A DNA stretch of 38,398 bases from Cellulomonas citrea (GCF_009829685.1 NZ_VWSD01000013.1:1-38398); one strand, 5' to 3'; shown: positions 1 through 7,805, counted from the stretch's first letter. Numbers and translations: made by a program. Notes: generated by a model from the letters alone, not told the origin.

Positions 1-1
1 T

Positions 2-550
2 GCCCCCGCCGCGGTGCCGACCGCGTCGGCGACCCCCGGGGCCCGGGCCGCGTCGACCCCGGTCCGGCTGCTGGTCGACACCGGCGACCCCGTCCGGGCC
101 GCGCTCGCCGCGTCGATCACCACCCAGGCCGCTGCCGCCGGTTTCACGGTGACGGTCGTCGACACCGGCGACCTGGCGGCCACGCTCTGGTCGGACCCGA
201 CCGCATGGGACGTGGCCCTCGTGCCGGTGGCCCAGGGGGAGCTGCCGGTCGCGTCCGTGGTGGCCCGCTGGCGCTCCGGCGGGGCGACGAACGTGACCGG
301 CCACGCCGACCCGGCGCTCGACGCGCTGCTGGACCAGGCCACGACGACCACCGACCCGACGGCGGCCCGCGCACTGCTGGACCAGGTGAGCGCCTCGTTG
401 ACCGCGTCGGCGGTGGTGCTCCCGCTGGTGCGTCAGCCGGTGCTCGTGGCCACCGACCCCGACGGTGACGGGCCGAGGCTCACCGGTCTGACGGCTCCGA
501 CCTGGGGTTCGGCCGACCTGTCCCCGTGGTGGTCCTGGGCTCGCGACTGA
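2..550 (+). CDS. ABC transporter substrate-binding protein, C-terminal part (partial)
   Basis: The reading frame is open from the left edge and ends at TGA 548-550, so only about the last 182 residues are present. The GTG at 14 is an internal codon, not a proven start. Visible features are an Ala/Thr-rich stretch followed by a segment with the cadence of the C-terminal lobe of family 5 (peptide/nickel type) solute-binding proteins: WDVALVPV, then a region describing a repeated pair of half-sites (DPALDALLDQA, ARALLDQVSASL) and a closing aromatic WWSW motif. Such proteins are normally secreted lipoproteins feeding an Opp/Dpp-type importer. The signal peptide and the ligand-binding core lie outside the window. 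The family assignment is therefore moderate and the substrate unknown. typA follows in the same direction with its own promoter. Confidence 0.6.
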   Translation, partial: APAAVPTASATPGARAASTPVRLLVDTGDPVRAALAASITTQAAAAGFTVTVVDTGDLAATLWSDPTAWDVALVPVAQGELPVASVVARWRSGGATNVTGHADPALDALLDQATTTTDPTAARALLDQVSASLTASAVVLPLVRQPVLVATDPDGDGPRLTGLTAPTWGSADLSPWWSWARD

Positions 551-623
551 GCTGGGGGCCGGGGGCGGCCGCCAGCGGACCGGGGTGTGCGACGGCGCTG
601 ACCGGTGCTGCGGCACGGGGCGG

Positions 624-629
624 TAGACT
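624..629 (+). promoter_or_regulatory. -10 element of typA (TAGACT)
   Basis: TAGACT lies exactly 6 nt upstream of a GTG at 636 that is in frame with typA. A transcript starting about 7 nt after the hexamer would begin at or beside that GTG. No good -35 box is visible. The same geometry recurs at many genes in this window. Confidence 0.5.
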
Positions 630-686
630 GCCCAGGTGCCTGCCGTTGTCGCGGGCTCTCCCACCTTCGAAGGACGTGCATCCGTC

Positions 687-2603
687 GTGCCCACCGCCAC
701 GCGCCCTGACCTGCGCAACGTCGCGATCGTCGCGCACGTCGACCACGGCAAGACCACCCTCGTCGACGCCATGCTGTGGCAGACGGGCTCCTTCGGGGAC
801 CACGACCACGTCGAGCGACGTGCGATGGACTCCGGCGAGCTGGAGCGTGAGAAGGGCATCACGATCCTCGCCAAGAACACGGCGATCCGGTACAACGGCC
901 CGTCGGCCGCGGTCTTCGGCCAGCCCGACGGGGTGACGATCAACGTCATCGACACCCCCGGTCACGCCGACTTCGGTGGCGAGGTCGAGCGCGGGCTCTC
1001 GATGGTCGACGGCGTCGTGCTGCTGGTCGACGCGAGCGAGGGGCCGCTGCCGCAGACCCGCTTCGTGCTGCGCAAGGCGCTCGAGGCCAAGCTGCCCGTG
1101 ATCCTCGTGGTGAACAAGGTCGACCGGCCGGACGCCCGGATCACCGAGGTGGTCGCCGAGAGCACCGACCTGCTGCTCGGGCTGGCGTCCGACCTGCACG
1201 AGGACGTCCCCGACCTGGACCTGGACTCCGTGCTCGACGTGCCGGTCGTGTACGCCGCGGCCAAGGCGGGCCGGGCGAGCCTGGTGCAGCCGGCCGACGG
1301 CGGGCTGCCGGACAACGAGGACCTCGAGCCGCTCTTCGCGACCATCCTCGCCAAGATCCCCGCGCCCACCTATGACGAGGGCGCGCCGCTGCAGGCGCAC
1401 GTCACCAACCTCGACGCCTCGCCGTTCCTCGGCCGGCTCGCGCTGCTGCGCATCTTCAACGGCACGCTGCGCAAGGGCCAGCAGGTCGCCTGGGTGCGGC
1501 ACGGCGGCACCGTCCAGAACGTGAAGATCACCGAGCTGCTCGAGACGAAGGCGCTCGAGCGGGTGCCCACCGACTCCGCGGGCCCGGGTGACATCGTGGC
1601 CGTCGCCGGTATCGAGGACATCACCATCGGGGAGACCCTCACCGATCCCGACGACCCGCGTCCGCTGCCGCTCATCACGGTGGACGACCCGGCGATCAGC
1701 GTGACCATCGGCATCAACACCTCGCCGCTGGCTGGCAAGGGCGGCAAGGGCCACAAGGTCACCGCGCGCCAGGTCAAGGACCGGCTGGACCGCGAGCTCA
1801 TCGGCAACGTGTCGCTGCGCGTGCTGCCGACCGACCGGCCCGACTCCTGGGAGGTGCAGGGCCGCGGCGAGCTGGCCCTGGCGATCCTGGTCGAGCAGAT
1901 GCGCCGCGAGGGCTTCGAGCTCACCGTCGGCAAGCCCACCGTCGTGACCAAGCTGGTCGACGGCAAGGTGCACGAGCCGGTCGAGCGGATGACCATCGAC
2001 GTGCCCGAGGAGTACCTGGGCGCGGTCACCCAGCTCATGGCGGCGCGCAAGGGCCGCATGGAGACGATGGCCAACCACGGCACCGGCTGGGTGCGCATGG
2101 AGTTCCTCGTCCCCTCGCGCGGGCTCATCGGCTTCCGCACCCGGTTCCTCACCGACACGCGCGGCACGGGCATCGGCTCGTCGATCTCCGAGGGCTACGA
2201 GCCCTGGGCCGGCCCCATCGAGACCCGGCAGTCCGGCTCCCTCGTGGCCGACCGCCCTGGTCCCGTCACGCCCTACGCCATGATCAACCTGCAGGACCGC
2301 GGCACGTTCTTCGTGCAGCCGACGCAGGAGGTCTACGAGGGCCAGATCGTCGGCGAGAACGCGCGCGCCGACGACATGGACGTCAACATCACCAAGGAGA
2401 AGAAGCTCACGAACATGCGGTCGTCCACGGCCGACGTGTTCGAGAACCTCGTCCCGCCGCGCACCCTCACGCTCGAGGAGTCCCTCGAGTTCGCCCGCGA
2501 GGACGAGTGCGTCGAGGTGACCCCGGAGATCGTCCGCATCCGCAAGGTGATCCTCGCCGCGGACGCCCGGGCCAAGGCGGCGTCCCGCGCCAAGCGGGCC
2601 TGA
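687..2603 (+). CDS. typA: Ribosome-associated translational GTPase TypA/BipA
   Basis: This is a 638-residue GTPase of the EF-G/LepA class that binds ribosomes and helps 50S assembly and growth under stress. The G1 loop AHVDHGKTT is at residues 16-24, followed by the G2-region EREKGITI, the G3 DTPGHADFG and the G4 NKVDR. Domains II, III and V and the BipA-specific C-terminal domain follow (GRGELALAILVEQMRREGFEL; SRGLIGFRTRF). I place the start at GTG 687, because family members usually begin a few residues before LRNVAIVAHVDHGKTT and a GAAGGA lies at 669-674. The in-frame GTG at 636 fits a leaderless transcript and would add 17 residues, so the start is not settled. Length and all motifs are intact. 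The next gene begins 18 nt downstream. Confidence 0.95.
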   Translation: MPTATRPDLRNVAIVAHVDHGKTTLVDAMLWQTGSFGDHDHVERRAMDSGELEREKGITILAKNTAIRYNGPSAAVFGQPDGVTINVIDTPGHADFGGEVERGLSMVDGVVLLVDASEGPLPQTRFVLRKALEAKLPVILVVNKVDRPDARITEVVAESTDLLLGLASDLHEDVPDLDLDSVLDVPVVYAAAKAGRASLVQPADGGLPDNEDLEPLFATILAKIPAPTYDEGAPLQAHVTNLDASPFLGRLALLRIFNGTLRKGQQVAWVRHGGTVQNVKITELLETKALERVPTDSAGPGDIVAVAGIEDITIGETLTDPDDPRPLPLITVDDPAISVTIGINTSPLAGKGGKGHKVTARQVKDRLDRELIGNVSLRVLPTDRPDSWEVQGRGELALAILVEQMRREGFELTVGKPTVVTKLVDGKVHEPVERMTIDVPEEYLGAVTQLMAARKGRMETMANHGTGWVRMEFLVPSRGLIGFRTRFLTDTRGTGIGSSISEGYEPWAGPIETRQSGSLVADRPGPVTPYAMINLQDRGTFFVQPTQEVYEGQIVGENARADDMDVNITKEKKLTNMRSSTADVFENLVPPRTLTLEESLEFAREDECVEVTPEIVRIRKVILAADARAKAASRAKRA

Positions 2604-2607
2604 GGCG

Positions 2608-2613
2608 TATCGT
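2608..2613 (+). promoter_or_regulatory. -10 element of the DUF6113-like gene (TATCGT)
   Basis: TATCGT sits 8 nt before the GTG at 2622, in the short gap after typA. No Shine-Dalgarno lies between them. This fits leaderless transcription, although read-through from typA is also possible. Confidence 0.4.
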
Positions 2614-2621
2614 CCCGGGCC

Positions 2622-3005
2622 GTGACCAGGTTCGGGAGGGCGATCGGCGTGCTGGGCGCCGCCGTGCTCGGCGTCGTCGTGGGTGTGCTGGGCACGGTCG
2701 CGCACCGTGGGCACCAGCCGTGGGGTCTGGTCGCGGCGCTCGCGCTGGTGGTCTCGGTCGGCGTGCTCGCCCGCGCATGGCGCGGCTGGTCGGCGTGGGC
2801 GGGATACGTCGCCGGCCTCCTCGTGGTGGTCCAGGTGCTCGCTCGGACCGGCCCGGGCGGTGACGTGCTCATCCCGGCAGGTGCGGCGATCGGTTGGGTC
2901 TGGATGATCGGCTCGGCCGGGCTTGCCCTGCTCGTCGCCGCGGTGCCGCGCCGCGTGTTCGACCGCACCCCGCTGCCGCCCCGCGCCGTCCCCGCCGAGC
3001 AGTGA
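2622..3005 (+). CDS. DUF6113-like four-helix membrane protein
   Basis: This is a 127-residue integral membrane protein of unknown function. Four hydrophobic segments are visible, at about residues 7-26, 34-47, 54-73 and 84-107. The tail after the last helix is proline-rich (RTPLPPRAVPAEQ). The size, helix pattern and position near typA resemble the actinobacterial DUF6113 family, which in several genomes I recall sits beside mshB. No mshB is present here. The GTG start has a -10-like hexamer 8 nt upstream. The stop overlaps the next start by 4 nt (GTGA at 3002-3005), so the two genes are probably translationally coupled. Confidence 0.75.
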   Translation: MTRFGRAIGVLGAAVLGVVVGVLGTVAHRGHQPWGLVAALALVVSVGVLARAWRGWSAWAGYVAGLLVVVQVLARTGPGGDVLIPAGAAIGWVWMIGSAGLALLVAAVPRRVFDRTPLPPRAVPAEQ

Positions 3006-3490
3006 GCGTCGACCCGGTCGAGCTGCGGGCGGTCGCCTCGCGGATGGCCTCGGGCGTGTGCGTCGTGACCGTGGCGTGGCGCGGGACGGTGCATGCGGCG
3101 ACGGTGAGCACGGTGCTCGTGCTCTCGCAGGACCCGCCGCTGCTGGGCGTCGCGCTGCACGAGGACTCCCGGGTCGCCGAGGCGCTCGAGGACGAGCCGA
3201 CCTGGTCGGTGAGCGTGCTGGCCGACGACCAGGGCTCGGTGGCGGACTGGCTCGCCTCGCCCGGCCGGCCGGTCCTCGGCCAGCTGGACCGGGTGCCGTC
3301 CACGGCGGCGCGCAGCTCGTCGGCGCGGTGGCTCACCGGCGCCGCGGCGTGGTTCGACTGCCGGACCGTGCAGCGTCACGTCGTCGGTGACCACGTGCTC
3401 GTCGTGGGCGACGTGCTGGTGGCCGAGGAGGGGGCACCCACAGTCGGTGCACTGGTGCACCTGAGGGGGCGCACACCTGGCGTGCGCTGA
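3002..3490 (+). CDS. Flavin reductase family protein (FMN-binding split barrel)
   Basis: This 162-residue protein has the flavin-reductase-like split-barrel layout. It opens with a helix (ELRAVASRMASGVCVVT), then the strand pair containing GTVHAATVSTVLVLSQDPPLLGVALH, where the T/S-x-S turn normally contacts the FMN phosphate. A serine-rich segment (DSRVAEAL) and SVSVLADDQGSVADW follow, and the fold closes with HVLVVGDVL. Such proteins reduce FMN or FAD with NAD(P)H for a partner monooxygenase, or hold FMN as oxidoreductases. No partner oxygenase gene is nearby, so the role is open. The GTG start overlaps the previous stop (GTGA). The original open frame extends further upstream, but coupling favours 3002. 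Confidence 0.82.
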   Translation: MSVDPVELRAVASRMASGVCVVTVAWRGTVHAATVSTVLVLSQDPPLLGVALHEDSRVAEALEDEPTWSVSVLADDQGSVADWLASPGRPVLGQLDRVPSTAARSSSARWLTGAAAWFDCRTVQRHVVGDHVLVVGDVLVAEEGAPTVGALVHLRGRTPGVR

Positions 3491-3518
3491 TTGCCGGGAC
3501 AGGCGCGGACCGTACAAT
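3491..3518 (+). promoter_or_regulatory. Housekeeping promoter of the VanW-family gene
   Basis: TTGCCG (3491-3496) and TACAAT (3513-3518) are separated by 16 nt. This is the most consensus-like sigma-70-type promoter in the window. Transcription would start near 3525, giving a leader of about 50 nt before GTG 3574. Confidence 0.65.
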
Positions 3519-3573
3519 TCGGCTCGGTCGAGCGCCTGCATCGGGGGCTGGCAGGGTGCGGGAAGGCGTGGAC

Positions 3574-5949
3574 GTGACTGAGGCTGGTGTCGGGGCGAAC
3601 GGGCGGTCCCAGGGGTCGGAGCCCGAGCCGGGCGGCACGGCCGCCGACGGTGCGGTGCAGCCCGCCGAACCGACCGGCACCGGAGAACCGCAGGCCACCG
3701 CCGACGAGCCCGCTGCGCAGGTGACGCCCGAGCCGGAGCCGGCGGTCGAGTCCACTCCGGAGGCGGAGCCGGCCGTCGAGTCCGCGCCCGAGGCGGAGCC
3801 CGCCGTTGTCCCCGCGCCGGGCGTCGAGGTCTCGGCGGTCGGCTCGACGTCCATCGATCTCGACGCGACCGCGGTGCTGCCGGTCCAGGACACGGCTTCC
3901 ACGCCGGTGCCGCCGGCCGTCGCGGCCCAGCCGGCTGCCGCGGACGTGACTCCCACCGCCATGGCCCCAGCCGTGGCACCCGCGGCCGTCGACCTCACCG
4001 CCACGCCCGCCACGGCCGTGGACCTCACCGCGGTGACCCCCACGGCGCTGACCCCCGCGGCTGTCGAGCCCGCCGCAGCGAACCCCGCTGCCGTCGAGCC
4101 CGCCGCAGCGAACACCGCTGCCGTCGAACCCGCCGCAGACGGGGGATCGGCGCACTGGCCGGCGACGGTGGCCGGGGACCAGGCCGCCGCCGTGCGGGTC
4201 GCCCCGGGCCCGGTCCCGGTCGCCGACCGGGAGCCGTCACCGCTCGACGACTTCGAGCCCGAGACGCGCACCCGCCGCTGGCCCCGGGTGCTGGCGATCG
4301 TCGGTGGTGTGCTCGTGCTGCTCGCCGGAGGCTACGTCGGCGCGTCGTACGCGCTGGGCGACCGGGTGCCCCACGGCACCACCGTCGCCGGGGTCGCGAT
4401 CGGCGGCATGACGTCGAGCCGAGCCGAGGAGGCGCTCACCACCGGTCTGGCCGGGAAGGTGACCGCGCCGCTCACCGTCGTCGCGAAGGACCAGCAGGCG
4501 AGCTTCGACCCGGTGGGCGCGGGGATGAAGCTCGACGCCGTCGCCACGGTGAGCCGGCTCGTGGGCGTCGACCTGCGTGACCCCGCCAGGCTGTGGCGCC
4601 AGGTGGTCGGCGGTGGCGCGGTCGCCCCGGTGACCGTCGTCGACGACACGACGTTCGGCACCGCCCTCAGCGCACTGTCGGACACCCTGCACCAGGACGC
4701 CGTGGACGGCACCATCGTGTTCGTCGACGGCACGCCGCACCTCACCGATGCGGAGGACGGCTGGGCGCTGGACCAGACCGGCAGCACCCAGACGCTGACC
4801 TCGGGCTGGCTCACCACCTCCGGTCCGCTCACGCTGCCGACCTCGGTGGTGGCGCCGCAGATCAGCCAGCAGGCGGCCGAGACTGCGATGACCTCGCAGG
4901 CGACTCCGCTGGCTGCCGGCGCGATCAAGGTCGAGGTCGGCGGCTCGTCCGCCCTGCTGTCGGTGGCGACCCTCACCGGAGCCGCGACGTTCACCGCGAC
5001 CGACGGTGCGCTCACCCTCGTCCTGGACGGGGCCAAGCTGCGCGATGCGATCGTCGCGCAGCTGCCCACGCTGCTCACCCCGTCCGCCGATGCGCACTTC
5101 GACCTGAGCTCGGGCAGCCCGGTCGTGGTGGCGGGCACGCCCGGCACGACGATCGACCCGGCCGCGCTGTCCGCCGCGGTGGTCGCGGCGAGCACGACGC
5201 CCGAGCGCAAGGCCACCGTCTCGTTGGTGGCGACGGACCCGGCCCAGTCGACGGCCGCGCTCGAGGCGCTCGGCGTCAAGGAGGTCGTGGGGGAGTTCGC
5301 CACGCCGCTCACCTCCGAGCCGAAGCGCACCAAGAACATCGCCAACGGCGCGGCGATCATCACCGGGACCCTCATCAGGCCCGGTGAGACGTTCAGCCTC
5401 GCCGACGCCCTCGGCCCGGTCGACGCGGCCCACGGCTACGTGCAGGCCGGCGCGATCGTCGACGGGCAGCACACCGACGCCTGGGGTGGCGGCCTGTCGC
5501 AGGTGTCCACCACCACCTACAACGCGGCCTTCTTCGCCGGCTTCGAGCTGGTCGAGCACAAGCCGCACAGCGAGTACTTCACCCGGTACCCGGAAGGGCG
5601 CGAGGCGACGATCTTCGCCCCGCAGCTGGACATGAAGTGGAAGAACAACACCCCGTACGGCGCCCTCGTGCAGGGCTGGGTGGCGGACAACAGCCTCCAC
5701 GTGCGGATCTGGGGCACCAAGTACTGGACGGTCGACACGACCACGAGCCCGCGCCGCAACGTCGTGCCGCCGACCACGGTCTACAACACCTCGCCAGGCT
5801 GCGAGGCCTCGGGCGCCGGCAACCCCGGGTTCGCCGTGACGGTCACCCGCACCACGTCGCTCAACGGTGTGGTGGCCAACAACGAGACGTGGAACTGGAC
5901 CTACAAGCCGCAGAACAAGACGGTCTGCGGGCCCGCACCGGCCGGCTGA
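3574..5949 (+). CDS. VanW family cell-envelope protein with long acidic, repeat-rich N-terminus
   Basis: The product is 791 residues. The first 230 or so are low-complexity Pro/Ala/Glu/Val sequence and probably cytoplasmic. A membrane segment follows at about 236-260 (VLAIVGGVLVLLAGGYVGAS). The outer part begins with peptidoglycan-binding-4-type modules (GTTVAGVAIGGMTSSRAEEAL and similar). The VanW domain starts near residue 570, with GETFSLADALGPV, the conserved GGGLSQVSTTTYNAA and a C-terminal NNTPYGALVQ segment. VanW proteins are linked to cell-wall and glycopeptide-related functions, but their biochemistry is unknown. I chose GTG 3574 because GGAAGG (3561-3566) lies 7 nt upstream. GTG 3556 and 3568 are in-frame alternatives. 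The C-terminus holds two cysteines that could pair (PGCEASG, KTVCGP). A hairpin follows the stop. Confidence 0.88.
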   Translation: MTEAGVGANGRSQGSEPEPGGTAADGAVQPAEPTGTGEPQATADEPAAQVTPEPEPAVESTPEAEPAVESAPEAEPAVVPAPGVEVSAVGSTSIDLDATAVLPVQDTASTPVPPAVAAQPAAADVTPTAMAPAVAPAAVDLTATPATAVDLTAVTPTALTPAAVEPAAANPAAVEPAAANTAAVEPAADGGSAHWPATVAGDQAAAVRVAPGPVPVADREPSPLDDFEPETRTRRWPRVLAIVGGVLVLLAGGYVGASYALGDRVPHGTTVAGVAIGGMTSSRAEEALTTGLAGKVTAPLTVVAKDQQASFDPVGAGMKLDAVATVSRLVGVDLRDPARLWRQVVGGGAVAPVTVVDDTTFGTALSALSDTLHQDAVDGTIVFVDGTPHLTDAEDGWALDQTGSTQTLTSGWLTTSGPLTLPTSVVAPQISQQAAETAMTSQATPLAAGAIKVEVGGSSALLSVATLTGAATFTATDGALTLVLDGAKLRDAIVAQLPTLLTPSADAHFDLSSGSPVVVAGTPGTTIDPAALSAAVVAASTTPERKATVSLVATDPAQSTAALEALGVKEVVGEFATPLTSEPKRTKNIANGAAIITGTLIRPGETFSLADALGPVDAAHGYVQAGAIVDGQHTDAWGGGLSQVSTTTYNAAFFAGFELVEHKPHSEYFTRYPEGREATIFAPQLDMKWKNNTPYGALVQGWVADNSLHVRIWGTKYWTVDTTTSPRRNVVPPTTVYNTSPGCEASGAGNPGFAVTVTRTTSLNGVVANNETWNWTYKPQNKTVCGPAPAG
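3736..3810 (+). repeat. 30-bp in-frame tandem repeat, about 2.5 copies, in the VanW gene
   Basis: Two full 30-bp units (3736-3765, 3766-3795) and a half unit encode EPAVESTPEA / EPAVESAPEA / EPAVV. The copies differ at a few, mostly third-position, bases. The unit is a multiple of three, so copy-number change keeps the frame. Confidence 0.8.
4061..4140 (+). repeat. Second 30-bp in-frame tandem repeat, about 2.7 copies, in the VanW gene
   Basis: Units at 4061-4090, 4091-4120 and the partial 4121-4140 are nearly identical. They encode VEPAAANPAA / VEPAAANTAA / VEPAAD. High identity suggests recent duplication or ongoing slippage in the cytoplasmic linker. Confidence 0.85.
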
Positions 5950-5968
5950 CCGAGCCCGTCGAGCTCGT

Positions 5969-5994
5969 CCGCGGCGGCCTCAGTGCCGCCGCGG
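5969..5994. terminator. Bidirectional hairpin between convergent VanW and SH3-like genes
   Basis: A perfect 10-bp stem (CCGCGGCGGC / GCCGCCGCGG) has a 6-nt loop. It starts 19 nt after the VanW stop and overlaps the last codons of the minus-strand gene. No T-run follows on either strand, as is usual in such GC-rich genomes. Confidence 0.5.
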
Positions 5995-6231
5995 TGGCGC
6001 CGGGGGCACCTGCTTGGCGGTCACGACGTCGGCGGCCGGCACGTGCACGTCGCCGCGACGGGTGCGCACCGTCAGGCCCTCGTCGTCGACCGTCACGAGG
6101 TCCCCGAGCACATCGGTGAGCCGCGGCTCGCCCGGACCTGGGGAGTCGTCGCGGACCCGACGCACCACGACCCGCGTCCCCACCGGCCAGATGCGCCACC
6201 TGTCGGCCGGACCACTCGTCGTCGCCTCCAC
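5980..6231 (-). CDS. Small stand-alone SH3-like protein resembling the N-terminal domain of Rv0428c-type acetyltransferases
   Basis: This is an 83-residue protein with PVGTRVVVRRV at the start, DVLGDLVTVDDEGLTVRTRRGDVHVPAADVV in the middle and a Pro-rich tail (VPPAPPRRH). The beta-rich pattern matches, from memory, the SH3-like module found in front of a GNAT domain in actinobacterial acetyltransferases related to M. tuberculosis Rv0428c. Here no GNAT domain follows: the gene stops at 5980 and the next DNA downstream is the convergent VanW gene. It is either a genuine one-domain protein or a remnant. The GTG start has TAGTAT 7 nt upstream on the minus strand and no Shine-Dalgarno, so it is probably leaderless. 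It diverges from fdxA with overlapping promoters. Confidence 0.6.
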   Translation of the reverse strand: MEATTSGPADRWRIWPVGTRVVVRRVRDDSPGPGEPRLTDVLGDLVTVDDEGLTVRTRRGDVHVPAADVVTAKQVPPAPPRRH

Positions 6232-6237
6232 GTGAGG

Positions 6238-6248
6238 GATACTAGGTC
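6238..6248. promoter_or_regulatory. Overlapping divergent -10 elements for fdxA and the SH3-like gene
   Basis: On the minus strand TAGTAT (6244 down to 6239) is 7 nt before the GTG at 6231. On the plus strand GATACT (6238-6243) could serve fdxA, giving a leader of about 25 nt with GGAAGGA. The two hexamers share the same bases. No clear -35 box is seen for either. Confidence 0.45.
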
Positions 6249-6274
6249 GGCCTCTGCACCTGGAAGGACTGCCC

Positions 6275-6601
6275 GTGACCTACGTGATCGCCGAGCCGTG
6301 TGTCGACGTCAAGGACAAGGCGTGCATCGACGAGTGTCCGGTGGACTGCATCTACGAGGGCAAGCGCTCCTTGTACATCCACCCCGACGAGTGCGTCGAC
6401 TGCGGCGCCTGCGAACCGGTCTGCCCGGTCGAGGCCATCTACTACGAGGACGACGTCCCGTCGCAGTGGTCCGGCTACTACGACGCGAACGTGCACTTCT
6501 TCGACGCCCTGGGCTCCCCGGGCGGTGCGGCCAAGCTCGGTGTCATCGACGCCGACCACCCGCTCATCGCGACGCTGCCGTTGCGCGTCCAGGGGGAGTG
6601 A
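6275..6601 (+). CDS. fdxA: 7Fe ferredoxin ([3Fe-4S][4Fe-4S])
   Basis: This soluble electron carrier of 108 residues has the classic seven-iron ferredoxin pattern. Cysteines are at 9, 17, 21 and 25 and at 40, 43, 46 and 50 ([11 protein letters not shown] and [12 protein letters not shown]). The C-terminal extension of about 50 residues is the family's usual one ([15 protein letters not shown]...[11 protein letters not shown]). It probably carries electrons between dehydrogenases and cytochrome P450 or other redox enzymes. GGAAGGA at 6262-6268, 6 nt from GTG 6275, fixes the start. dapC follows 10 nt after the stop, so the two are probably co-transcribed, an arrangement I recall as common in actinobacteria. 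Confidence 0.96.
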   Translation: MTYVIAEPCVDVKDKACIDECPVDCIYEGKRSLYIHPDECVDCGACEPVCPVEAIYYEDDVPSQWSGYYDANVHFFDALGSPGGAAKLGVIDADHPLIATLPLRVQGE

Positions 6602-6611
6602 CCTCGCACCC

Positions 6612-7751
6612 GTGGGCCTGCACGCCGATGCCCTGCCCGCCTTCCCGTGGGACAGCCTGACGCCGTTGGCGCAGGTGGCACGCGCGCACCCGGACGGGAT
6701 CGTGGACCTGTCGGTCGGCACCCCGGTCGACGCGACGCCGTCGGTGGTGCGTGCGGCCCTGGCGGAGGCGGTCGACTGGCCGGGCTACCCGGTGACGTCG
6801 GGCACCCCTGCGCTGCGCGAGGCGGTGGTCGACTGGTTCGCCCGCCGGCGCGGTGTGCCGGGGCTGGACCCGGCCGCGGTGCTGCCGACGGTCGGCTCCA
6901 AGGAGCTCGTGGCGCTGCTGCCGGCGATGCTGGGGCTGGGCGCCGGTGACGTGGTGCTGCACCCGGCCGCGGCGTACCCGACGTACGACGTCGGCGCGCG
7001 GCTGGCGGGGGCGACGCCGCGCCCGTGCACGGACCCGGCCGCACAGCTGGACGGCGACGACGACGTGCGCCTCGTGTGGCTCAACTCGCCGGGCAACCCG
7101 GACGGCACGGTGCTCGGGGTCGAGGAGCTGCGCGCCGTCGTGGCGGCCGCCCGTCGCGCCGAGCGCAGGACGGGCCGGCCCGTCGTGGTCGCCGCCGACG
7201 AGTGCTACGCCGAGCTGGCCTGGGACGAGCCGTGGGTGCGTGACGGGGTGCCGTCGCTGCTGGACCCGAGGGTCGTCGACGGCTCGGTGGACGGGCTGCT
7301 CGTGGCGTACTCGTTGTCCAAGCAGTCCAACCTCGCGGGCTACCGCGCGGCGTTCGTCGCGGGGGACCGGGCGCTGGTCGGCCGGCTGCTCGAGCTGCGC
7401 AAGCACGCCGGGCTCATCGTGCCGGGGCCGGTCCAGGACGCCATGGTCGCGGCGCTCGGCGACGACGAGCACGTGGCGGCCCAGCGCGAGCGGTACCGCC
7501 GTCGCAGGCAGGTGCTGCGGGCGGCGTTCGAGCAGGCCGGCTACGTCGTGGACGGGTCGGCCGCCGGGCTCTACCTGTGGGTGCGGCCGGAGGGCGTCCA
7601 GGACTGCTGGGCGACGGTGCGGGACCTGGCCCAGCTCGGCATCCTCGTCGCGCCGGGCGAGTTCTACGGGGACAGCCGGCACGTGCGGGTGGCGCTCACG
7701 GCCACGGACGAGCGGATCGGGCAGGCCGCGGCTCGGTTGAACGCAGCCTGA
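6612..7751 (+). CDS. dapC: N-succinyldiaminopimelate aminotransferase
   Basis: This 379-residue PLP enzyme belongs to fold-type I, class I/II aminotransferases. It would convert N-succinyl-2-amino-6-ketopimelate and glutamate to N-succinyl-LL-diaminopimelate in lysine and peptidoglycan-precursor synthesis. Visible motifs are NSPGNPDGTV, the ADECYAEL segment carrying the cofactor-binding aspartate, and SLSKQSNLAGYR with the Schiff-base lysine at K237. The N-terminus (FPWDSL) and DLSVGTPVD are typical of the actinobacterial DapC group. GTG 6612 is chosen because the frame further upstream lies inside fdxA. A GGGGGAG lies about 12 nt away. Together with dapD and dapE nearby it covers three steps of the succinylase branch. 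Confidence 0.92.
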   Translation: MGLHADALPAFPWDSLTPLAQVARAHPDGIVDLSVGTPVDATPSVVRAALAEAVDWPGYPVTSGTPALREAVVDWFARRRGVPGLDPAAVLPTVGSKELVALLPAMLGLGAGDVVLHPAAAYPTYDVGARLAGATPRPCTDPAAQLDGDDDVRLVWLNSPGNPDGTVLGVEELRAVVAAARRAERRTGRPVVVAADECYAELAWDEPWVRDGVPSLLDPRVVDGSVDGLLVAYSLSKQSNLAGYRAAFVAGDRALVGRLLELRKHAGLIVPGPVQDAMVAALGDDEHVAAQRERYRRRRQVLRAAFEQAGYVVDGSAAGLYLWVRPEGVQDCWATVRDLAQLGILVAPGEFYGDSRHVRVALTATDERIGQAAARLNAA

Positions 7752-7787
7752 GACATCCGCTGCTGTGGGGGCATGAGGCGAAGGGCC

Positions 7788-7805
7788 CATCTGGCGAGAC
7801 AGATG
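7788..7805. repeat. Inverted repeat CATCTG-N6-CAGATG upstream of gltA
   Basis: This is a perfect 6-bp inverted repeat with a 6-nt spacer, about 36 nt after the dapC stop and directly abutting the CRP-like site. It could be a weak dapC terminator stem or a protein-binding site. No T-run follows. Confidence 0.4.

Noticed and set aside
480-2714. A 744-residue minus-strand frame opposite typA, and similar long frames at 4237-5700, 7860-9320, 23616-25973 and 32542-34512
   Set aside because: They are antisense shadows of well-identified genes. In very GC-rich coding DNA stop codons are rare in several frames. Their translations are low-complexity Arg/His/Gly/Asp-rich sequences with no domain.
4061-4140. 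Possible CRISPR-like array
   Set aside because: The units are contiguous with no spacers and lie in frame inside the VanW gene.
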